A stretch of DNA of 64,000 nt from Pseudomonadota bacterium (GTDB taxonomy: Bacteria; Pseudomonadota; Alphaproteobacteria; Sphingomonadales; Sphingomonadaceae). The stretch is from positions 62,001 to 126,000 of the forward strand of contig JAEXAY010000021.1 of NCBI GenBank assembly GCA_023457895.1, in the 5' to 3' direction. This document shows positions 33,311-43,700 of this stretch, piece by piece; position 1 is the first letter of the stretch; every line of letters begins with the position of its first letter. Below the pieces are notes generated by a model that saw only the letters and a list, made by a program, of their open reading frames with translations, was not told where the DNA came from and did not search any database. A program made the translations under genes and the position numbers.

Positions 33311-34291
33311 CTACCGGCGATGAGGCAGGAAAGAGGCGTGCCGGATAAAATCGAGTAGCAGGCGCGGTGGATCCGGGTCCGGCCCGCGTCGCAGCATCTG
33401 CTTCGTTCGAGCCAGCATATGTGCTGCAATCCAGCTGAAGTCGGCAAGAATGCCATAGGCGCGGCCATAATTTTTCACGAAATAGCGCTGGCGGGAGTGA
33501 AACCAGTAGGATGGCAGCCGTCTGAGCTTGATTCGCTTGCCGGTCAGCCCCGTACTCTGCCCAGCGATGTGCAGCACGACCGCATTGGGCACATACCAGC
33601 ATTCCCAACCCATTCGCGTTGCCTGGAGGCAGAAATCGGTTTCCTCGAAGTAAAGGAAATAGCCTTCATCGAAGCGTAAGCCATCGTCGAGCAGTTCGCG
33701 CCTGATGATAAAGCTGGCGCCGGATACCCAATCGACCTTTTCGCAACGCTCACCCATCGTCCGCAACGTTGCACTATCGCGCAGCAGCCGAGACAATACG
33801 CCCCAACGCGAGCCCCGCTCGATTTCCCCCAGAAGGCTCGGGAAGCGGAAAGCGTAGGGCCATAGCTCACCGTCAGCATCAAGGAGCGCACTGCCAGCAA
33901 CACCGACCGCCGGATGGGTGTTCATGAATTGCGCGAGCGCGCTGGCCGCACCGGGTATAACACGGGTGTCAGGATTGAGCAGCCATACAAGGTCTGGACG
34001 GAACAGCCGCTCCAGAAACCAGGAAATGCCGATGTTGCTGCCGGCGCCAAAACCCCGATTATGCTGCGAACGGATCAGGGTTACCCAACCCCAGTCACGT
34101 TTTGATATCATCTTCTCGATGACATCGGCCGACCCATCATCAGAGGCATTGTCGACCACCACAACCGACAGGTTGGCATTGTCCTCGCGTTCTCCCTCCA
34201 GGCTTTCGAGGCATTCCACGACCAGGCTGCCGGTGCAGTAATTGACGATGACGACGCCGATACGCGGCGAGAGCGGCGTTTCCATGCTCAT
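33311..34291 (-). CDS. Family 2 glycosyltransferase (rhamnosyltransferase-like)
   Basis: 326 residues. The GT-A fold opens with IGVVIVNYCTGSLVVECLES and VVVVDNASDDGS, and has the sugar-nucleotide region LVWLLNPDTRV (DxD-type) and the acceptor-side motif FLYFEETDFCLQATRMGWE. The C-terminal part is basic and amphipathic, suited to membrane association. It overlaps the PKS stop as ATGA and is followed after 3 bp by the PPTase gene, so its product is made together with the NRPS-PKS. This suggests glycosylation of the NRPS-PKS product or of a carrier linked to it (inference). Confidence 0.9.
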   Translation of the reverse strand: MSMETPLSPRIGVVIVNYCTGSLVVECLESLEGEREDNANLSVVVVDNASDDGSADVIEKMISKRDWGWVTLIRSQHNRGFGAGSNIGISWFLERLFRPDLVWLLNPDTRVIPGAASALAQFMNTHPAVGVAGSALLDADGELWPYAFRFPSLLGEIERGSRWGVLSRLLRDSATLRTMGERCEKVDWVSGASFIIRRELLDDGLRFDEGYFLYFEETDFCLQATRMGWECWYVPNAVVLHIAGQSTGLTGKRIKLRRLPSYWFHSRQRYFVKNYGRAYGILADFSWIAAHMLARTKQMLRRGPDPDPPRLLLDFIRHASFLPHRR

Positions 34292-37200
34292 TCTGCCGCG
34301 ATGGCGTCGATGCCAGGGGTGCCGGGTTCATCCGGCATGACCCAGACTTGCCTCGCCCGCTCCATTGCGCTGTCTATCGCTTCCTGGAAAAGCGGCGCCA
34401 GCGTTCGGACGTGCGGCTCCTGCAGCGCACTGCTATGCCCGCCCGGTACAGAAACGAGCGTGACCTGATCGGCGACGCGTTTGCCCCAGCCAAGCGCTAC
34501 GTCACTGTAAATCTCCTGATAGGGGGTATCATCAACCTCGCCGTTGCCCCCGCTTGCCTTGAACACAAAGACGTTGCCGCCCGACAACAAGCCCTTCGGC
34601 CGGTGCTGGGTATGTGCCACTTCATAAAGTTTGAGAAAGGGTAGAGCTGGTGCGCCAGATGTTTGAACATCCGGATTCTCCGCCCTGTTTGCCCCGCGTA
34701 TCTGCTGGGCCATGCGGCGATCGCGAGCGGCGTCGAGGCGCGACTGGATTTCCCATTTGAAAGCATTGGCTGCCCGCCGGACCAGCTCCGGCAACAATGT
34801 TGACGCGCCCTGTTCCTGCAACAAGGCGCTGACCCGGCGAATGCGTCCCCGTGCGATATGGAATGACCGCTTGGAGGCGGCGACGTCCGCCGCATCGATA
34901 ACACCAACATAGGCCGCCATCTCTCCCGCCTCCTGCAACTGTTGCGCCATTTCGAACGCAATGACCCCGCCCGCGCAGAGTCCTGCGATAAGATAGGGGC
35001 CATGGGACTGAACCGACCGCATGCGTTCGATATAATTGGCGGCCATTTCATCGATACGGGTGTGTGCAAAACCGCCCGTAGTGGTGCGGAGGGGCTCGAT
35101 GCCATAAACTGGACGGTTCGGATCGAGCCGTGTGACAAGGCCGCGATAAAGAAGCGTTTCGCCAAGGCCGTCATGCACGAAAAAGATAGGCGTCAGACTT
35201 CCCCCACCCCTTATCGTGATCACATCACGTCTTTGGGGGGCGTCAGAACCCGCGGCATTGTCGTTCGACGCTTCATCCGTGGATTCGCGCCCCGCCGGGT
35301 CAAGTTCGTGCGCAAGAGCCGCAACCGTAGGGCTTTCCAGTAGTGCAGCCAGAGGAAGCGTCTTGCCCGTCTTCTTGCGCAAGCGATTGGTGAACTGCAC
35401 GGCAAGAAGCGAGTGGCCGCCAAGATCAAAGAAATTATCCTGCCGGCATATCGGATGAATACCGAGCAAATCCGACCACAGCTCCGCGATTGTCTTTTCC
35501 ATCGCGGTCACCGGCAACTCGGCATCCTCACCGGTCCGCGTGGCAGCGGCATCTCGCGGCACCGGTTTACCGGCCGCGCGAAGATCGGCGAGAACCGCAG
35601 TCATATCGGAAGGCGAAATGACAATATGGGGCCGCGCCGGAGCTTCCAAGAGCCGGTCTATCACCGCCAGCCCTTCTTCGGGGAAGATACCTTCAATCGG
35701 CCGCACCGGCGCTGACTGCCGCGGGCTGACTGCCGCGACCCGGTCGCGGCCGCGCGTAAGAAGGGCGGAATTCTGGATCCGCATCATCGCAAATTCGGAT
35801 ATTTCAGCTAGAACCCTCCCTTGAGTATCGGCGATAGTCACATCGAAATGGGCCATGAGCTGGCTATGAGCGCCAGTTGGACGGAAACGGATGTGACTGA
35901 CGATAGAGGGCGGCAGCGGTGCGTGAAGCACGAGGCGCCCATAGGAAAAGGGCGCAAAGAAATCCTGCCCCGGTACATAACCGGGAATGAGCGACTGCGC
36001 TCCCGCCGTGGCGAAGTCTAGCAACGCCGGATGCAATAGGATGCGTTCAAAATCCGCGTGAAAAGCGGTGTCCATCGCGAGATGCAGCACTGCCTCCTGG
36101 TCCCCGTAAGCGGCGCGCTGCACGTTTGACCAGCGCGGGCCAAATGCCAGAACGGAACTTGAAGTTTCCTTTCCTGCATGGACCGTGGCGCAGCGCGCCT
36201 CGACCCGCGCAATGTCGACCATGACAGGCGTTTCGATCCCGGCCGCTGGGAATATTTGGCCAGAGGCATGCTCTGTCCATTCGGCCGTAGAGGAGTCATC
36301 CGGTCGGCCGAGGATCGAGAAACGCCAATTTTCTCCGACCCGCCGCTTGAGATGGACACGAAGCGCACGCTCGGCGCCATCCGGCACCGCGAACGGCGTC
36401 AGAAACATGACCTCCGACAGGGCGACAGCGCCCGGATTGAGCAACGCGTGCGCGAAGCGTGCCAGTTCCAGAAAGCCCGTACCAGGAATAAGCGTTCCTT
36501 CTCCCGTCAGGCGGTGCTCATCCAGCAGCCAGTGTTTTTCCGGCGAGAGCGTAGACGAAACCACCAGTTCGTCCACCGACAGCAAATGCAGCGTTTCCAG
36601 AAACGGATGGTCGACGGCCTTGCCCTCGCCAAGATCATCGGCCAAGGGATCAGGATTGCCGTCAAGCCGGGCCGCCATGCCCACTTCGCGCCAAGGGCTC
36701 CACCCGACCGAGATCACACGGGGTCCTTCCTGGCCCTTGCGCGACTGGGCATAAGCATCAAGAAAAGCGTTAGCCGCCGCATAATCGGCCTGTCCCGGCA
36801 GGCCGGCAAACGCGCTGATGGACGAGAACAGCATCATGAATTGCGGGTGTTGACCCTCAAGCGCCTGTTCGAGCGCCAGCGTACCTGCGATCTTGGGCCG
36901 CAAGACCACATCCATCGCGCTCCGCGCCTTGGTTTCGATCAGGCCGTCATCCAGCACACCCGCCGTATGAAACACACCGTAGATCGGCCCAAGCCGCGAC
37001 GTCGCACGGCGAATTGCGGTGCGCAGCGCAGGGGTATTGCCAATATCCACTGCGATGACCTCGACAGTCGCGCCTGCTGCCTCGAGTGCGACGAGCTTGC
37101 GAATTCGCTCTTCCACCATCGGGTCCGCGAAGCCACCAGCGAGGATACCGGCCCACTCATCGCGCGGAGGAAGCGCGGAGCGGCCGGCCAGCAGAATGCG

Positions 37201-40200
37201 CACACCCTTCCGCTCGGCGGCCAGCCGGGCTGCGATCGTGAGACCGAGGCCGCCCAAGCCACCTGTAATAAGATAGGTCCCTTCAACGACAGGATGAACG
37301 GACCGGGCAGATTGATGTCCAGTGGATTCTGGGGGAACCCGGACAAAATCCTGCACCCACCGCTCACCGTCCCGAAAGGCGAGCGCGCGGCCGTCACATT
37401 CCCCAGCCATCTCGCGAACCAGTGCGGCTGCAAGCGCGACCATACCCCCGGAGGTTTTTTCCTTCGGAACGACAATATCGATGGAGCGAACCTGGAGACC
37501 GGGATATTCGGCAGGCACGACACTGGCGGCACCAAGCGCCGCCGCCTTGACCGGCATGAGATCGCGATCACCCGCAACCCGCTGCGTGCGATCCGTCAGT
37601 ATGGCAATTTCTACTGCGCCGTCCCCGACATGATAGGCCAGTTCGCGAGCCATGGCGATGAGACTGTGAAACCCGAGTTCCAGCAGCCGGGTTGTATCCG
37701 GCTGGCGCCGGGCGCCGCCGGTGATCAGCCAGCCGTGGTAGATTTCCACCGGCAGCCTGCCTTCGGCGCTGAGTATTTCGAACAGACGGCCATAATCAGA
37801 CTGGCTGGAAGGGTTCACCGAAAACAGCGCTTCGCCCAGTCGCGCAAACCGGTTGCCAGCGCGCAGCATGATCACATCGCGACCAGCGTCCCGAATTTGT
37901 GCAGCAATCTCCCGGCCGACGCCGGGCACATCTTCAAGCACCAGCGCTGGACCTGCGACCGGCCGGGCTTCAGCCTGAAATGAACGGGACCATACCGGCT
38001 CATATTGCCATTGGGCAATATCGTCACAACGCCTTGAACCCGCCGCGTCATCCTGTCCCAGCGAAATCCGCGTCCCCGGTTCATACCAATGGCGCTGACG
38101 CTCAAACTGATAGGTCGGCAGCGGAACCCGCAACCGTTTTTCATCTTGCCAATAGGCGTCCCAATCAACCACGACACCCGCGCTCCAGAGATGGCCCAGT
38201 GCGTCGAGCCAGGCGGCGTCATCTTTCACACTCTGACCTGGATGGCGCATCGTGCTGATGACGGGACGATCACGTCCGCAGTCGGGATGCTGGCGAACAA
38301 GGCTTGCCATAGAACGGCCCGGACCCACCTCCAGCACGGCGCATTCCTGCTCCGACAGGAGCCGATGCAAGCCATCGGTAAAACGAACGGTTTGGCGCAG
38401 ATGCCTCACCCAATATTCAGGGTCACGAACCTCAGCAGCCAAAGCCCAGTCTCCGGTCGGGTTGGAAACAAAGGGAATTTGCGGGGCGGCGAATTCGATT
38501 GTGTGCAAAAGGTTGCGAAATTCCGGCAGAATCGGTTCCAGCATCGGCGAGTGCGCAGCAACCGCTATCGGCACAAGCTGAGCCTCGATGTCGCACCGGG
38601 TCAGTTCGGCACGGAAATGCTCAATAGCTTCGGCGGGGCCGGACACCACGCAAAGTTTGGGCGAGTTGATCGCAGCTATCGAAAGTTCTGCGGGCAGCAG
38701 CGGCAAAATCTCTGCCTCGGTGGCCGCAATGCTGAGCATGCCCCCATCGCTGATCGTTTCGAACAGGCGGCCGCGTTCGCGCACAATCCGGAGACTCGAT
38801 TGAAGGTCGATCACCCCCGCAAGGTGCGCAGCAGCATATTCGCCGGAACTGTGACCGATCATCGCCGATGGCCGGACTCCAATCGACATCCACAGGCGTG
38901 CCAAAGCGGTCTGGACGACAAACAATGCTGGCAATGCAATCGAAGGACGCGCCATCTCGAGCATCGCCTGCTCGCGGTCGGCATCGCACGGAAACAGCCA
39001 GCGGCGCACGTCGCTCGCGCCCATATCGTCCAATAAAGCGAGCCCCTTGTCGACCTCCTGCACGAAATGGGGTTCGGCATCATAAAGATCGCGCGCCATA
39101 TCAACATGCTGTGGTCCCGCCCCACAGAAAAGGAACGCCACCGGACGATCGGGCACATTGGCGTGAATGGGGGCGTTCGATGCCGCTTCCCGTAATTGGC
39201 GGGCCGCCTCACCGCTCGAATCCGCCACTGCAAAATACCGGTACGGCAGATGCTGACGTCCGACCGCGAGCGTGAAGGCGGTGTCGGGCAAGTTTATATC
39301 AGGCTTATGATCCATAAAATCGGCCATGGCGCCCGCATTGGCTTTGGCAGTGACGCTTGTTTTTGCCGAGCAGAGCAGCAGTTGAGACCGGCGGTGAGTT
39401 GGGCCACTATCGGGACGGGGTGGCGCTTCTTCGAGAACGACATGCGCGTTGGTGCCACCGACGCCCAGCGAACTTATTCCGGCCCGGCGCGGCGTGCCAT
39501 TTGGTGTCGTCCATGGCTCAAACTTGTCCTGGACGCGGAACGGACTGCCCTCCAGCGCCAGCGCCGGATTGGGCGCTTCAAAGTTCACCGAGGCGGGCAG
39601 TTCGCGATTGTGCAGCGCGAGCGCCACCTTGATAAGGCCAGCAGCACCAGCCGCCGTGTCCGTATGGCCGATATTGGCCTTGACCGACCCGATCGAACAA
39701 TGTCCCACATTATCGCTTGTCTGCCGGAATGCATGCGTCAGTGCCGCAAGCTCGATCGGATCGCCGACCGGCGTCCCCGTTCCGTGGGCCTCTACATAAC
39801 TCACTGAGCTGGCATTAAAATCGGCCATTGCCAGCGCCTCGGCAATGACCTTGGCCTGCCCATCGACACTGGGGGCGAGATAACCAACCTTGCCCGCGCC
39901 ATCATTGTTAATGGCCGATCCGCGCAGCACGGCATAAATATGGTCGCCCGCTTCGATCGCATCCGCCAGGCGCCGCAGCACAACCACCGCCACGCCGCTG
40001 CCAAAGACCGTGCCTTGCGATTCAGCGTCGAAAGGGCGGCAATGCCCGTCTGGCGACAGGATCTCTCCCTCTTCGTAGAGATAGCCTTGCCGGTGCGGCA
40101 ACTCGATCGACGATCCACCCGCTATGGCCATGTCGCATTCGCCGTTCAGCAGGCTTTGCGCTGCCATATGAATCGACACAAGCGATGTCGAACAGGCTGT

Positions 40201-40767
40201 CTGGACATTGATACTCGGTCCCTTGAGATCAAACAGATAGGAAACCCGCGTGGTCAGGAAATCCTTGTCGTTGCTCGTATGGCGCAGGAGGAACAGGCCG
40301 ACATCCTGCACCAGCTTGGAGTTGGTCAGAAGATTATAGGGCATATAGGCATTATGCCCGGACCCTGCATAAACGCCGATCACGCCATCGAAACGCTGCG
40401 GCGTATGCCCGGCATTTTCCAGCGCCTCCCACGTGCATTCGAGAAAATGCCGGTGTTGGGGATCCATGATGGCGGCATCGCGCGGGCTGAGGCCGAACAA
40501 TGTGGCGTCAAAACATTCCATGTCGTCAAGCGGTGCGCCGCGCGGCACATAATTCCGGTTGCGCAGCATCGACGGACTGCATCCCGCCGCGATCAGTTCT
40601 TCTTCAGAATAGGTCCGGATCGCTTCCCGCCCATTGCTTAGCAGGTCCCAGTATTCATCAATTCCCCGGACTTGCGAAAAGCGGCATGACATTCCCACAA
40701 CGGCAATGGCTGTGTCGACGACAAGTTCTCCCATGCCGGGATCGAAAGAGGCGTGATTATATTCCAT
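34288..40767 (-). CDS. Type I polyketide synthase, KS-AT-KR-DH-ACP-TE
   Basis: 2159 residues. KS (about 17-440): TACSTSLVSI with the active Cys near 190, EAHGTGTPVGDP and NIGHTDTAAGAAG histidines. AT (about 545-840): GHSSGEYAAA (Ser near 637) and VAAHSPML, which does not settle malonyl versus methylmalonyl choice. A structural KR half, then the catalytic KR with GGLGGLGL near 1165. DH (about 1395-1690): HRLTGEGTLIP and the second-half HPALLDF. ACP: DNFFDLGGHSLLAV with the pantetheine Ser near 1781. TE (about 1820-2140): AGLCAGGVIAFEMA, where the nucleophile is Cys in place of Ser, and a late GGHSS histidine. The order KR before DH is unusual. The gene begins 3 bp after the NRPS stop, so it receives the NRPS intermediate and releases the final chain. 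Confidence 0.95.
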   Translation of the reverse strand: MEYNHASFDPGMGELVVDTAIAVVGMSCRFSQVRGIDEYWDLLSNGREAIRTYSEEELIAAGCSPSMLRNRNYVPRGAPLDDMECFDATLFGLSPRDAAIMDPQHRHFLECTWEALENAGHTPQRFDGVIGVYAGSGHNAYMPYNLLTNSKLVQDVGLFLLRHTSNDKDFLTTRVSYLFDLKGPSINVQTACSTSLVSIHMAAQSLLNGECDMAIAGGSSIELPHRQGYLYEEGEILSPDGHCRPFDAESQGTVFGSGVAVVVLRRLADAIEAGDHIYAVLRGSAINNDGAGKVGYLAPSVDGQAKVIAEALAMADFNASSVSYVEAHGTGTPVGDPIELAALTHAFRQTSDNVGHCSIGSVKANIGHTDTAAGAAGLIKVALALHNRELPASVNFEAPNPALALEGSPFRVQDKFEPWTTPNGTPRRAGISSLGVGGTNAHVVLEEAPPRPDSGPTHRRSQLLLCSAKTSVTAKANAGAMADFMDHKPDINLPDTAFTLAVGRQHLPYRYFAVADSSGEAARQLREAASNAPIHANVPDRPVAFLFCGAGPQHVDMARDLYDAEPHFVQEVDKGLALLDDMGASDVRRWLFPCDADREQAMLEMARPSIALPALFVVQTALARLWMSIGVRPSAMIGHSSGEYAAAHLAGVIDLQSSLRIVRERGRLFETISDGGMLSIAATEAEILPLLPAELSIAAINSPKLCVVSGPAEAIEHFRAELTRCDIEAQLVPIAVAAHSPMLEPILPEFRNLLHTIEFAAPQIPFVSNPTGDWALAAEVRDPEYWVRHLRQTVRFTDGLHRLLSEQECAVLEVGPGRSMASLVRQHPDCGRDRPVISTMRHPGQSVKDDAAWLDALGHLWSAGVVVDWDAYWQDEKRLRVPLPTYQFERQRHWYEPGTRISLGQDDAAGSRRCDDIAQWQYEPVWSRSFQAEARPVAGPALVLEDVPGVGREIAAQIRDAGRDVIMLRAGNRFARLGEALFSVNPSSQSDYGRLFEILSAEGRLPVEIYHGWLITGGARRQPDTTRLLELGFHSLIAMARELAYHVGDGAVEIAILTDRTQRVAGDRDLMPVKAAALGAASVVPAEYPGLQVRSIDIVVPKEKTSGGMVALAAALVREMAGECDGRALAFRDGERWVQDFVRVPPESTGHQSARSVHPVVEGTYLITGGLGGLGLTIAARLAAERKGVRILLAGRSALPPRDEWAGILAGGFADPMVEERIRKLVALEAAGATVEVIAVDIGNTPALRTAIRRATSRLGPIYGVFHTAGVLDDGLIETKARSAMDVVLRPKIAGTLALEQALEGQHPQFMMLFSSISAFAGLPGQADYAAANAFLDAYAQSRKGQEGPRVISVGWSPWREVGMAARLDGNPDPLADDLGEGKAVDHPFLETLHLLSVDELVVSSTLSPEKHWLLDEHRLTGEGTLIPGTGFLELARFAHALLNPGAVALSEVMFLTPFAVPDGAERALRVHLKRRVGENWRFSILGRPDDSSTAEWTEHASGQIFPAAGIETPVMVDIARVEARCATVHAGKETSSSVLAFGPRWSNVQRAAYGDQEAVLHLAMDTAFHADFERILLHPALLDFATAGAQSLIPGYVPGQDFFAPFSYGRLVLHAPLPPSIVSHIRFRPTGAHSQLMAHFDVTIADTQGRVLAEISEFAMMRIQNSALLTRGRDRVAAVSPRQSAPVRPIEGIFPEEGLAVIDRLLEAPARPHIVISPSDMTAVLADLRAAGKPVPRDAAATRTGEDAELPVTAMEKTIAELWSDLLGIHPICRQDNFFDLGGHSLLAVQFTNRLRKKTGKTLPLAALLESPTVAALAHELDPAGRESTDEASNDNAAGSDAPQRRDVITIRGGGSLTPIFFVHDGLGETLLYRGLVTRLDPNRPVYGIEPLRTTTGGFAHTRIDEMAANYIERMRSVQSHGPYLIAGLCAGGVIAFEMAQQLQEAGEMAAYVGVIDAADVAASKRSFHIARGRIRRVSALLQEQGASTLLPELVRRAANAFKWEIQSRLDAARDRRMAQQIRGANRAENPDVQTSGAPALPFLKLYEVAHTQHRPKGLLSGGNVFVFKASGGNGEVDDTPYQEIYSDVALGWGKRVADQVTLVSVPGGHSSALQEPHVRTLAPLFQEAIDSAMERARQVWVMPDEPGTPGIDAIAAE

Positions 40768-40770
40768 GTC

Positions 40771-43700
40771 TCAACTCGCAACGAGGGCGCGGGCAAGGCC
40801 GCGGCGTTGAAGAGCGGCGCGCCGATTCTGCGCCCGGTCCTGCCCCTGGCGCATCGTTTCAGGCTCTGATCCGGAATCGGTGAGATGGCCGGCGAGCGCG
40901 GCAACGGTCGGGAATCGGAACACGTCGGTCAACTGGACCGGCTTGTCTGAGATACCCGTCAGACGCCGGTGAAGCTGTACGGCGAGCAGGGAATGTCCGC
41001 CAAGGTCGAAGAAATTGTCACGCAGGCCCACCCGCGGCAATTTGAGCAGGTCACACCAGACTGCCTGAATGCGCGCCTCAAGCGCATTAGCCGCTTCCGG
41101 TATTTCATCGCGCGCGGTGGCAACGATGATGCTGTCCGGATCCGGCAAAGCTTTCCGGTCTATCTTGCCATTGGGTGTGCGCGGCAAGGCATTGAGCGGA
41201 ATGAAAGTGGACGGCACCATGAATTCGGGCAGGCTTTCGCGCAGGTGAGCGCGAATGGTGTCGGCCTGCAATGCGCTGCCGGCGGGTACAAAATAAGCGA
41301 CCAGCCGGGCATCGGCACCCTCATTGGCCTGATGCGCAACAACAACGGTCTCCATGACGTCCGGATGAGCAGCAAGGCATGCTTCAATTTCGCCAAGTTC
41401 TATGCGGTAGCCGCGCACCTTCACCTGATGGTCAAGCCGCCCCAGGAACTCCAGCGTCCCGTCCTGGCGCTGGCGAACGAGGTCTCCGGTACGATAGGCC
41501 CGGCCCGACGACCGGACCGGATCGGCGATAAAGCGTTCGGCCGTCAGTTCGGGCCGGTTGAGATAGCCACGGACCACGCCAGCACCTGCAATGATCAGTT
41601 CGCCGGGCGTTCCGGGACGGACAGGCTGCATGCGCCGGTCGAGGACATAGACTTGCTGGTTGACGAGGGGGCGGCCGAGCGGAGGAACATCATCCTTCGC
41701 GCCCAAGGTATGGACAGCAGACCAGATGGTCGTTTCGGTCGGACCGTACATGTTCATGACTGTGCCATGGACCAGTGCGGTCATATCGCGCGCAAGATGA
41801 GGCGGGAAAGCTTCTCCGCCAACCATCAGCCGCTTCAGCGCGGCAATTTGCGGACGCGCCGCCGCGTCACTGGCCAGTACATTGAGGAGTGATGGAGTGC
41901 ATTGCAGGTGGGTCACGCCATGTTCCGCCATCAGGGCCGGTAGTGTGTTTTCGATCTTCCCGCACGCTGCTTCCGACAGCTGCCGCAGACGGTTAAGCGC
42001 TGGCAGGCTTTCCAGCACGGTATCCGTCGCGATACCGAAATCCACCAGACAACCGATCTCGTTGACACCGACAGCGCTCAGCCGGCTGATCAGCGGCAGA
42101 CAGTCTTCGGGAGTGCCAAACAACCCGCTGGTTTCAAAATAGCGTTCGAATGCATGCTCGAGGAGCGCGTCAATATCCTCGTCGCTCAATCCTGCGAGTT
42201 CCAGATCATTGCTGGTGTCGGCGCCCGGAGGACGTTTGAAGGCCGGGAATGACCAGGCATATTGCTTGAGCAGATTGGTCGAGGTGCGCAGATATTCTAT
42301 CAGCGGCTCCCGTACAACCGCACGCACCTCGTCGGGATTTTCTCCAACAAAACTGTGTAGCATCAGCGTGACATGGCCCTCGCCGCTGTGCCCCGCTTCG
42401 CCCCGGGCGTGCCGGTAGGCCGCAATCTTTTCAGCCACTTCCTCGATGCTCTGCCCGAGAAGATGCGTGAGAATATTCGCACCGCTGCGCCCCGCTTCCT
42501 CGAAGGTCTGTACATTTCCGGCGGAGGTGATCCACACCGGAAGCTCCGGCTGAACCGGGCGGGGATAGGTCATCAATTCAACCGGGTTGAGTGGCCCGGC
42601 AAAAGACCTGGGCGTTCCCCGCCAGAGCGCACGCACCTCTTCCATACAGCGCTTCAGCGCACCGTTCCGGTCCGCAAAATTATCCGGATTGAGAACAAAA
42701 TCATTAGGCTGCCATCCCGACGCAAAGGCGATGCCGACACGGCCGTTGGAGAGATTATCGACCAGCGCCCATTCCTCGGCGATCCGCACCGGATGGTGGA
42801 GCGGTGCAACAACACTGCCTGCGCGAATCCGGATGCGCGAAGTCGTGACCGCCAGCGCAGCCGAGATGACGGCAGGGTTGGGGTAAGATGCGCCGAACGC
42901 GTGGAAATGCCTTTCGGGAGTCCACACCGCCTCAAAGCCATTGGCATCGGCAAAACGTGCGCCTTCCATCAGCAGACGATATTGGTCGGCCGCTCCCGTT
43001 CCGTCCGAACTTGCAAAATAGAACAGGCTGAAGCCGGGTGCGGTGGCACCTGACCGGATGCTGACGTCTCCGCGCACTTCACGTTCGCTCGCGATCACGA
43101 CATGATAACCGCGGCTGAGCGGCCAGACGATCTCGAGCACGGAAATATCGAAGCTCAGACTGGTAACAGCCAGCCAGACGCCTTCGGCTTCAAGCTCACG
43201 ATCCATGCCTGCGCAGAAATTGAGCAGGTTGCGATGCTCGATCATCACTCCTTTGGGCAGGCCGGTCGAACCGGATGTATAGATCACATAAGCCAGATTA
43301 TCCGGTTGCGCGCCGCCATCGAACGGCTCTTCCGAAAGCGACTCGAGTTCGTCTTGCAGACGATCGATGCAGACCAGGCGCGCCCCGCTTTCGGGAATAT
43401 CTCGAGCGAGCGACGACTGCGACAGCATGACAGTCATCCCGGAATCGGAAATCATGTGCGCGAGGCGATCGCGTGGATAGGAAGGATCAAGCGGAACATA
43501 GGCGCCGCCTGCCTTGTGGATGGCCAGCACGCAGATTGCGGTTTGGACGGAGCGCTCGACATGGAGGCCCACCAGAGTTTCCGGTCCCACGCCGAGTCCG
43601 TGAAGATGGCGCGCAAGGCGATTGGACTGGCGGTCGAGTTCGGCATAGGTCAGGCTTTCGCCGAGCGAGCTCACCGCGACACGGTCCGGCGTAAGCTGCG

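Noticed and set aside
36178..37983. 601-codon plus-strand frame opposite the PKS
   Set aside because: It lies entirely inside the KR/DH-encoding part of the PKS on the other strand; composition is that of a shadow frame.
42000..43000. Separate luciferase-like monooxygenase gene
   Set aside because: The domain is in frame within the NRPS with no stop or start signals; A-domain motifs resume after it.
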